The translations under genes and the position numbers were made by a program. Below the pieces are notes generated by a model, which ran no database searches, had not been told where the DNA came from, and was given only the letters and a program-made list of their open reading frames with translations. Of a DNA stretch of 64,000 bases, positions 37,101 to 48,714 are shown piece after piece (within the stretch, counting starts at the first letter, position 1; each line of letters starts with the position of its first letter). Origin of the DNA: Mytilus edulis (Eukaryota > Mollusca > Bivalvia > Mytilida > Mytilidae); assembly GCF_963676685.1 (NCBI RefSeq), contig NC_092346.1:79933821-79997820 (forward strand). The letters run 5' to 3'.

Positions 37101-40100
37101 CGAGACTTATTGAGAGAGTCTTTAAGTGGTATGTTTTTGTGTTGTTGGACTTATTGAAATAAGACACATGCTTGTTTACTAAAAAATGTTAGCTATATCT
37201 TTTACAGAAATATGTGTGCTGTGGGAAATCAAAGAAAAATACTGCTTCATTTAGTGTTTGTTGCTCAATATTTTAAAAATTGTTTGTGTATTGATTTGTT
37301 GACCGTTGATAACTATGGTCGTCTTTTTTATTATGATCATGATGTTGTGGTTTTTTCCCTCGATTTATACGCAGAACTGCTCGCTTGATATGTTCTTTTT
37401 AAAATTCTAACAATGTCTTCAAAATAATGATTAGGTTGTGGTACATGAATTGAAAAATGTAACTGTTATATGACGGATAAGGGGACAATTCATTAACTTG
37501 TTAATGGTCAGTTCGAATCTAATAATAATTTCGGATGATAAAAAATATGAGTGCAGCATTTTTTAGATATCTTGAATGCATGTTTTCCTCTCTTTGTTCG
37601 GATTGTTGTCTCTTTAATACATTCCACATCATCTTTTCTAACATTAATTTGTTGTTGAATTGGTGGTTCTAATATTTATATAACTTTATGAATTAAGACC
37701 AGACAATGCCAGAAAACAACTCAATGATTCTATAGAAGACGCTTTTTATAGATTTTTTCATAAAACAATTAAGTATGAAGTTGTTTTGGGTGTACTACAT
37801 GATTTAATATTTATTAAGTTGAAACAAAACCTCGAAAATTGAAAACAATTTATATATTCAATTTAATCATTGTGGCCCATGATGACATATTAAACGCAAA
37901 TTATATCTTTATTCAACAAAAGTCACGTTGAGGCGAATATAAATCATGTATGATAGCTACTTTTAGATTTGCACTATATTATAATCCAAATGAAGGTCAT
38001 CTTGCTTCTTTAAAAAATAACCCACAAAACAGCTTATCTAAATTTTACCTCAGATTAATAACTAATAAGCAATTCAATTTTTAGAGAGAAAGAAACCCAG
38101 ACCACCAACTACGCTTCCTCCTCCAACACGTCCACCAACAGGTATGTAGTTAATGATGCATATTATAACAGTTAAAAGATAACAGAATGCGGAGCATTCC
38201 ATAGTTTTATTGTGCATTGGCTGTTCCATAGTGACATCATTTGATATATGTCATTTAAACTTTTAAGTTAATATATATACTATATACTAGGCAGAAAAAG
38301 AAACGTTACATGTTGTAAGATAATTTATATTTTTTATAACAGAAAATTGATAACAATAAGTTAATGGAATAGTAAGCTAATATCATTTTAAAGAGAACAG
38401 TAAAAAGTTTTCTCTATTTAAAACAATATTGCACATTTTTGGACAATTTTAACAGGACGAGAACGGAATTCAGATAAACATGTCAATACCTTGTATGACC
38501 ATCTCTTGCATTTATGACCGCATGAAACCGCCGTCGCATTAAATCAATAAGACGTTGAATCTTGTTCGTCGAGAGGGATCTTGTTCCATTCCCTGAAAAG
38601 TGTTGTTCGGAGATGGGAGATCGTTTTCGGTAGATTTGGACTACTTCTGATACGTCGTCTATGGTAGGTCCCAAAGATGTTTAATTGACGATAAATCTGG
38701 AGACATTGCTGGCCATAACAACACACGAATATGATTATTCTCCATAAAGGTAATCAAAATGTATCCCACGCGACAACGGGCGTTGTCCTGCTAAAAAACG
38801 TGGTTAAAACGATGTCTTTGGAGAACCGGGAGAACAACTCGTCCCTATACCTTGTTGCGTTTAGGTTACCAAAGATGATTTTGGGCTCTGTGCGTTCCTG
38901 GTAGGTTATTCCGCTTAATACCACAATTCCATCACCATTAAACCTATCTGTTTTCTGTGTAAAATTGAGAATGGAAATGGGGAATGTGTCAAAGAGACAA
39001 CAACCCGCCCAAATAAAAAACAACAGCAGAGGGTCACCAACAGGTCTTCAATGTAGCGAGAAATTCCCGCACCCGGAGGCGTCCTTCAGCTGGCCCCTAA
39101 ACAAATATATACTAGTCCAGTGATAATGAACGCCATACTAATTTCCAAATTGTACACAAGAAACTAAAATTAAAATAATACAAGACTAACAAAGGCCAGA
39201 GGCTCCTGACTTGGGACAGGCGCAAAAATGCGGCGGGGTTAAACATGTTTGTGAGATCTCAACCCTCCCCCTATACCTCTAACCAATGTAGTAAAGTAAA
39301 CGCATAACAATACGCACATTAAAATTCAGTTCAAGAGAAATCCGAGTCTGATGTCAGAAGATGTAACCAAAGAAAATAAACAAAATGACAATAATACATA
39401 AATAACAACAGACTACTAGCAGTTAACTGACATGCCAGCTCCAGACTTCAACTAAACTGACTGAAAGATTATGATTTCATCATATGAACATCAGGCACAA
39501 TCCTTCCCGTTAGGGGTTTAGTATCATACCATCATAACATATATGAGAAGAACATAACCCGTGTCATGCCAACAACTGTTTTTAGAATAAATGTGTTTAG
39601 TTCCGATGCAAAGACCTTATCAGTGACTCAATATTAACGCCAAAATATGCAATCTTTAAAGACTTGACAACAGTATCGTAATTATATCCCTTCTTAATAA
39701 GTCTATTCAAAGGTTTTGTAAGTTTCTGAGGTGAATACTGACACCTTTGTGCTTTATAAAGAATATTACCATAAAAAATTGGATGTGAAATACCTGAACG
39801 TATTAGAAGTCTGCATGTTGAGCTATATTTACGAATGATGTCTTTATACCGATGATAAAACTTAGTAAATGTTTTGACTAGTTTGTGATATCGAAAACCC
39901 TGGTGTAATAATTTTTCAGTAATACATAAATTTCTCTCGTTAAAATCTAAAACATTGTTACATACACGAGCGAATCGTACAAGTTGAGATATATAAACAC
40001 CGTAAGATGGTGACAAGGGAACGTCACCATCTAAAAACGGATAATTAACGATAGGAAATGAAAAGTCATCCCTTTTATCATAAATTTTAGTATTCAGCTG

Positions 40101-43100
40101 TCCATTAGTGATATAGATATCAAGATCGAGAAAAGGGCAGTGGTCATTGTTAGTATTAGCTTTATTTAAAGTAAGTTCAACAGGATAAATTTCATTAATA
40201 TACATACTGAAGTCGTCATTATTGAGAGCCAAAATATCATCCAAATATCTAAAAGTATTATTAAATTTGTTTATCAGATGTTGTTTCGATGGGTCTTTGC
40301 TTATTTTTGTCATAAATTGTAACTCATAACAATACAAAAACAGGTCCGCAATAAGTGGTGCACAGTTAATCCACCATTGGAATTCCGATAATCTGACGAT
40401 ATACGGAATCCCCAAAGCGAACAAAAATGTTATCTAGTAAAAATTCAAGGGCATATATAGTATCAAAGCATGTCCAATTAACATAGTTTTTTTGTTTATT
40501 GCTACTAAAAAATGACCTAAAAGAGTTTGAACATATATATTCACATTCTGATTTTTTGAAAGCCCATTTAATTAGGTGTGTGAATTTTTTTTTAATGAGA
40601 ATGTGAGGCAATGTGGTATACAGGGTAGAAAAATCAAAACTTTGAACAGATTCAAAATCACCAATATAAGCATGCAATTTATCAAGTACTTCCAACGAGT
40701 TCTTGACACTCCAAAAGTAATTTATTCCACTATTTTCGAAGGCCTTATTTGAACAATTTATTATCAGGTTTTTAATTGTACCAAGTGTGCTGGTAAGAAG
40801 AATAGACAATTTAGTAGTTGAACAATGGCTTGAAGACGAAATAAATCTATATTTGTAAGGGGTTTTGTGTAGCTTCGGAAGCCAATACATAGTTGGGACT
40901 TTCATTGTATTTGGCTCTGCTTGTAAAGCGGTGCCTAAAAGTTTATGTTTGTTACAGATTTCGTTTTCTGAAAATGGAGTAAGTTGGAATGTTGGTGAAT
41001 TGGTGATTTCCTTTTTCAGAACCTCAATGTAAAATTTACGTCAAACAATAATAATATTATTAGCAGCTTTATCTGCCGGGACAAAAACAAATTCCTTGGC
41101 TAGTTCTTTTAGTTTATGTTTGATACGAGAAATAGGTTTATTGTTGTTATTGTTTATAGTAAAATGTTCTTTAAAATGTTGAATACGTATATCAACTATC
41201 TTCATTACTGAATTAAAAAAAGAGTCCAAAGATTTTTTGTCAGCTTTTTCCCGTTTTATCCATTTCATACAGTAGGTATGGAGTGAGTCGTGGATGATAT
41301 TACGACACTCATTCCAATTAATAATTGACGGGGGACGATATTTAGGTCCTTTACTGAGGAATGATTTTAACTCTCGGTCTTGAACGATGTTAAGATTTCC
41401 TGTTATAACATGGGAAATGGGTCCATAAATATATTCGGAATTACTGCAATTACATGAAGTAGGTGTATTTTCACTGATATTAACATCTTTACACAATTGA
41501 CTATAATTAAACACAAATTTCCGGGTAGATTTCTTGTAAATATAACAAATAAGAGGTAGCTCAGTATTGTCAAAATATCCAGGAATTTGTTCTTTAACAG
41601 AATGGTCGTTAAATATACCGGAAATATTTACAAAATCAAAGCCTTTATTGACATACTTAATTTTAATAAAATGTTTTTTATGATCTTCAGGGCGATCAAT
41701 TTTGGGAAATAATTTAGAATAACAATATGCCATAATAATTTGAACAATTTCATACTTAGGACTGCTATATGAAATTGTGTTGCAATCCTCCAAAATTTTA
41801 TTTAACTTATTAACCGGTAACGAACAGAGTTTTGTTAACAGATAATGTCTGCCGTTGTTTTTTGAAATAGAAATTAGGTCCGAAATATTGGTATGATTGG
41901 CCCGAAATTTTCTTTGATTGCGATTTGTTCTACGACCGTGAGAACGTTTTTTACGAACAGTTTTAGAAACTATATCCAAAATGTTAACGGAATTGATTCT
42001 AGATATATTACCAATTCCCATGATATTATCATTTAGACCGAGAGGGTAAACTGTCTGTAATTTTTTAATCCAATTTAATTCAATTATTTTCCGTGATCGT
42101 ACAAACTTTGAATGCGATTCACCAGGCGGCTTATTTACTACTTCTAAAGGTTGAACTGCTAAATATTTAAAAGGATGGTTGTGCTTCTTAAGGTGTTGGT
42201 AAATGATACTTTTGAATTTATTGGGTCTTTTAAAACGATACAGATGTTCTTGAGTGCGTTTAGATAAATATCGTCCAGTTTCTCCTACGTACTGAATACC
42301 ACACCCCGGTTTGTTTCATGTGAGTAAATAAATAATACTGTTTGTTTTTCAAGTTATATCAGTTTCAAAATTTAAAGAAAATGTGCGACCATTAAACGTG
42401 GACCTTACCGTATTGTTGGTGGAAAGACGGGGACATGTAAGTCATTTTTTGGCATGACACTTATCGATAGAAGGGTAACCACGATTTTTATTGTTAAAAA
42501 TGTTAGCGATGGTAGTATTTTTAGATAACCGATTTTGAAGATTGAGACGTGTGGATACCATTTGAACAAGTTTAGTATTTAGTAATTTTCCATTTCTAAG
42601 CTTCATAACTGTTTTGTTAGTGAATTATATAATAAAGGAGCAAAGATTGGCGTCCAGAATATGAACCAGCATACAATAATTGAAGTATATAAAATGGATA
42701 AATTTGTTCGGCTAAAAATGTCAAACGCTATCAGTATTAAATAGTAGAATGGGGCTGAATATTGAAATACTACTTTTTGATAAATATTCCAAAAGTAATG
42801 AATTAGAGCAGTTCTCGCTCGGACACACACTCCATAATCTGGTGCATGCATCAGATAATCGTTCATTACGCCTCCAATATATAGACCCTGGCTCTGCCGT
42901 CGCTAAATTACAAGTTGAAGTTAGATTCATCGGTAAAAAACTGTCTCCATGTTTGCCTATTCCATCGAATCCGTACCCGAATCCATTGAAGTCGCGCCAG
43001 TCGGTGACGCTGCGTAAGAATAGGTCCCTTCAACGGACAACGAGCTCTTAGAATAAGTAGGTATTCCTTGGGTATGTCGTGCAGTTTGTGACGCGTTTAC

Positions 43101-46100
43101 AAATCCGGAGATAAATGATGCGGATGTGCCGGTCTTGACGTAACGCCGTTTCACGTAGCCTGCCACTACGGGGACGATTTGTCGTGCCAGTTTCTCAGAG
43201 ACGAGTCTTAAGCCTTGCAATAGTCATTCTAGAGACATTAAAATGGTTTGCAACCTACACTTGAGTCATTCCTGCAGCCAACATCCAAATAGCTCGTTCT
43301 CTCTCATTTTGGCGTAGACTGGGCATTAACTTACATAGAACTTTTTCAATTTTTTTAATGCGACCTTTTGTTTACAATCGTGTTCGACACAACAATGACC
43401 AAAATGACAACTCGATTCCATCTCTAAACAGGTATTTTTTGAAAAATTAGTTTCTTGTTTGATATCAGAAAATGACGTCACGTCATTTCCGATATTTTTA
43501 CAAATGAGTAAAATTTGATAGATACTAGTTTTAATCTTGAAAATATTTGAAATTAATATATGCGATTTTTTCAAATTAAAAACCAATGTAACGTGTCATT
43601 TTTTGTCTAGTATATGCACGGTAGGTATAGTGTCAAGCTAGGATGGTGGTTTTTCGAGTGATTTGATCGGGCCTTTTTCGAGTGTGACCACTTTTTTTTC
43701 GAGTGAAAAATGTAAACAAAGAAACTTCTTTTCTCACAAGTCGTGATATAGACTATTTAGTTTAACATACACGGATATACAAGGTGTATTAGTATTTAAG
43801 ATAAAAAATATATTACCAATCCAATATTATTTTTTGTCAATGCAAATGTTGAAGGAAATGCATACATGGAATCCTTATATCCTTAGATATACAGACACTT
43901 TCCAAAATTCTTGTTATTGCATTGAAAATGATATTTTGAGACTAAATGCATTTCTATGTGTTCGGATTTGTTCAAGAGCAGTCCGGGCTTTTTCGAGTGC
44001 GTCCGTGTTTTATCGAGTAATTCTACACATTTCCTATAGCTTAAAATGGTAAATGTCAGTGTATTTACGTTCAAAAACAATAAGAAATAGTTCAAATTAT
44101 GTACTTTTTAAGGCAGGAAACCAATGCATGTATCAGTTTGATAATGGTGAAATACGATTAAACAAGTATCGATCATTTGTATATATTGTTGTTTGTCACT
44201 TCTTACAAATTACATGTTCATTATATATTCATGATGCCAACAATCTAATGTAAGCATAGAGAATTTGGATTGAGACTTACGTACATATAGTGTGTTAAGC
44301 TGACCAACTATTCATTTCACTGTTTACTGTCTATATAATTATTAAATTTAATTCAAATTTTATTGTAAGTGGGAATAAAAACTGGTTAGATTTAGTGTGT
44401 GTATGTTTTTTGTTTTAGCTTTTATTTTATTTTATTTTATGGAGGCAGGGGACATACTACTTCCATTAGAGTATTTCTTATTACATAGCATTTTTCTGCT
44501 TCTTCTCTGCTGTTCAGCAGGTTTCTTACTGCGATTTTTGATATACAGCTGCGCCATGAGCGTATGCTACGCCCGTAGCGTTTTCAAAGAATAAAGTTCA
44601 TTACATTATGGTTGTGGCTTATTATCTATATCTGACATGCATAAACATTAAATTCTCGTATCACACTGCACAGTATATTTCGTGTGAAAAATACTACACC
44701 AAGGATTCACGTAATTTTTGATTTAACAAAATGAGTGTATTTACCATATTAGACAAATAGGTTTAACAACTTGTTAGATTGGGATAACGTTTGATATCAA
44801 CTCTCGTTATTTAATTCAAATAGAATAAACTCGCCGTATTATTTTGAAATTAAATAACTAGAGTTGATATCAAGTGCTACCCGTTCTCACTTGTTATGAA
44901 ACCTATAAATAATTTCTCAATGTTATATAGGGAGGTTACCTTAATCCAGGTAAACCAGTCACCAAAGTTTCGTGAAAACTTTTAAAAGCACTTTCAAAAT
45001 ATTGTCTGAAAACTTTAAAATCATCCCTTTTTAACGCAACTGGAACAAAAGGGTCAAGTGAGATTTTCCCATCACTTGGCGTGTTTCGCTGTCCGTCTTC
45101 GTCGTCCGTTAACTTTTACAAAAATCATTTCCTCTGAATCTACTGGATTAAGTTCATTATAGATAAAGAACAGCAAGAATGTTCAGTAAAGTAAGAATTA
45201 CAAGCAAGTCACCATCACCAAAACAGAGAATTTTGTAATGAATTATATTCTTGTTTTCAATGTTGAAGAATGTCCTTTGTTTAATATGCACTGCAGTCAG
45301 CACATCGACCAAGGTGAGAGACACAGGCTCTTTAGAGACTCTAATTTGTTTAATAAAATCCAATGACTCGGAAACGTAAAATCTAAAATCTATAAAATCC
45401 GAAAGGGAGGATACCTCAATAGATATTAAAAAATTCTCCGAAGTTTCATGTAATTTGGTTACAGAATTTTTCAGTTATTTCCGACTCGTAATTACGAGAT
45501 AAAAAAAAGGATTATTTCGTAATTACGTGATAGTTATCTCGTAATTATGCGACAATTATCTCGTAATTACGAGTTAAAACAAAGATTATCTCGTAATTAC
45601 GTGATAGTTTTCTCGTTATTACGCGATGATTATCTCGTAATTACGAGATAATTATTGCGTAACTACTCGATACTTTTCTCGTAATTACGATATATTTATC
45701 TCGTTATTACGAGATAAAAAAAATTGTGACCCTAATAGGCTTTCGTTAGTCTGTGATGCAATTATTTAAGGAAAATTGAAGTGTAATATATCATAAAAAT
45801 ATTTTTTTTAAATAATGAAGGATGAATGTATTAATTTTCCTAATGTATTGAAAAATTACAATTAAACATTCTGATTTCTTGCAGTGGGAAGGATTTTCTT
45901 ACTTAAAAAAAAAAGACATGAATATTTTTTTTCCGGGAATAATTAGAACATGGACATAAATACTTATGAACAGATGTCTGATGACATTGATTCCTGACAG
46001 ATCGGACTGAAATTAGTTTAGAATTATGTAGCCTTGGACTTTTAAAACTAGCATCTTGTTTGACACGGATACATTTTGCCATGACTAGTATATCTCTTGC

Positions 46101-48661
46101 ATTACCGTTGAACCCAAATCATCCACCAACGTTTCAATGCATTATAGAAAAGAACATATAAACTCATTAACCTGTCACACTGACCCAATTATATTTTCTT
46201 TATTAACATTTAAAAATATACATTTTTTTTGTAGATGGACCTCCACCTCCTACATTACCACCACCAGAAATTGTCTATGGTATGTGTTATTTATTTTACA
46301 AATTTATCAGTTGTCGATATATTTCTTGTCTTACAACATGAATCGAAAATAAACTCTTTAGGTTTTAATGTAATGAATGATACGATAGAAGCCAATCAAG
46401 CTGCATTACTGTGTCATCATACCATCGAATCGTTTTAAATTTTAAACATTTTAAAGTTTATTAGAAAAAAATTGGAGAAGGTAAATCATATAAATACATG
46501 ATAATGACTTGTCAGTCCTAGGTAGAAGGAATTAAACCTAAAAGCGTTTTCAGGCTATTCATTACATTTCAAGGTTCAAAGAATAAACGTTTCAAAAGAG
46601 GATACTTCACTTAAGTAACTAATTAGTATTGTCATTGTGTAAGTGATATTATAGAAAGACAAGTCAGTTCCAAAACTCCCCGAATTACGTGTCCTATTAT
46701 TGTGATAAGTGTTCGTAATACCGTTGTAAATCCTGCTAACAATATTGGCTTGTTCTGGTCAAATGTGTATATGACAGTAATCTGGTACTGTTTTAAATAT
46801 GAGAATACATTTTTATGACATGATAAACGTAAGCATCAATCTAACAATCAACACATTTAAAGAAAAAAGAAGAAATGAAACTATAAATGTGACATTTGAC
46901 ACCAACGGGTTGATAACAACCTTTTTTTCAGATCCGATTCCAGATTCAGGACCATCTATGCTAGGTAATATTTTATAACATTGCAGAGTGTATAACTGTA
47001 ACATGCTATAATTTTGAATATGCATAAGATATATGATTCTCAACGCAAAGCATACATCAAACAATCAAAGCACTGAAAAACAAAACCAATTAAAAACTCA
47101 AATATAGTCCTTGAAATTCATAAACTGGAAATTCCTGAAATATTGTCTACTAATAACTATATTGACTTTAATAGTAGTTACTCATTGTTCTGATTGTTTT
47201 AAAAGATTACTATTCTAAAATGTAAAATCATAAAAATACTGATCTCCAAGGAAAATTAAAAACGGAAAGACCCTACTCAAATAGCAAAATCAAAAGCTCA
47301 TACACATTAAACTAATGGACATCAACTGTCATATTCCTGACTTGGTACATGCATTTTCTTAAGTAAAGGATCATTGCGCGAAGATTTGTAAATATTATTT
47401 CGTGTATACTATCATTTGCATTCACAAACTAGATATATAGAAGAAAAGAAAAGTTAACCCCATAAGTACAAATATAAATGAAAGGTTTATGCAAACTATG
47501 CAAACATTTAACAATTTAGGAATACAATTGTTAGAATTATAAAATTTTACATTATTAAAAATAGAGAGCCGTTCCATGCAAAATTGTAAGAGAACAGTCG
47601 TTACATCATAAAACACATGTAATAATTCAAATAAAGATTATTCTATGTGTTCTGGCTGCTGGTCTCTTTTTTTTTATTTTTTTATCATTTCATTCATTAT
47701 TGTTATAAGTTCATTCATAAAACCAAATACCAGTATCAATCTGTAACACTCTCGTGATCAATATCATACAATATAAAATGAAAATATTAAATTATCATTT
47801 CAGTGAAATTACCTCAATTTAATGAAAATAAAGCCCAAAAATTTCAAACAATGTAACATAACAATAATCAGTTTTAGGTATAAATTCAAAAAGTCTAGAG
47901 TGTACAAGATTGTTAAAAGTACTTTTAGAAAATTGTTACAAAACCAAGGGAAAAAAAATATATATATATTATTATTGTGTGTTGCTATGATAACTTGTCA
48001 ATTTCAACTGTACAAAATTAAAATCTGTAATTGTTACTTTTAAGTTTGCACGATACTATTATGAAAATCTTGACCTTATTGCTTCTTTCAATAACAAAAA
48101 AGTAAACCAGCATAACATGAGTTTAACTGAGATGAAACCTAAAACTCAATTCAATTTTTAGAGAGAAAGAGACAGTTTCCCACACGTCCACCAACAGGTA
48201 TGTGGTTGTAATTTTATATTTTATGACCATTTGAAAAGAAATAGAAAGCGGCTTACTTTTCATAATGATATTATTTTAACTTGACATATGAACTTAATAG
48301 TGCATATTGATTAATCTAATCTTTTCAGATTCTTTTAGTATGACCATTTAGCACACTAAAGATATATACAAAGGTATAGACAGTATACAGTGGCACAATC
48401 TTTCACCGAAAAGCATCATAAGGCTTAAGTCAATGAGACATCAATACAATCATTTAAAACAGACATTGACTTGTTTTTTTCTAGTTTCTTTGTTGGTGTT
48501 GTTGTTTTCTTAATTTTATAAATCACAAACATACTACTGCAAGTAAAGAATTGTTCAGAAAACCATTAAGGTGTACATCAAAGGGTTAAAGTAAAATAGA
48601 AAATGCTGCTACTTTTGTACTTCATACTAAACATGTACCATGACCACTAATAATAATGATC

Positions 48662-48714
<53 letters not shown>

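Larger units (their letters stand above)
38973..42778 (-). mobile_element. Penelope-like retroelement, Naiad-type (N-terminal GIY-YIG), nearly full length
   Basis: The element lies between the two halves of a Tc1-like transposase, so its ends are set by the resumption of transposase sequence (about 42778 and 38972). It holds a short 5' leader, one long frame (42606-39597) with endonuclease then reverse transcriptase, a SECIS-like hairpin at 39540-39481 and about 500 bp more of non-coding tail ending 'ccattctcaatttta'. The GIY-YIG domain precedes the RT, and nothing follows the RT; canonical Penelope elements have the reverse order. Target-site duplication not resolved. Confidence 0.82.

Noticed and set aside
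40366-40905. Treating the three open frames at 39597-42021 as separate genes
   Set aside because: The first two are one frame separated only by TGA 41041-41043; the third is the same protein after a one-base frameshift. Together they are one retroelement ORF.
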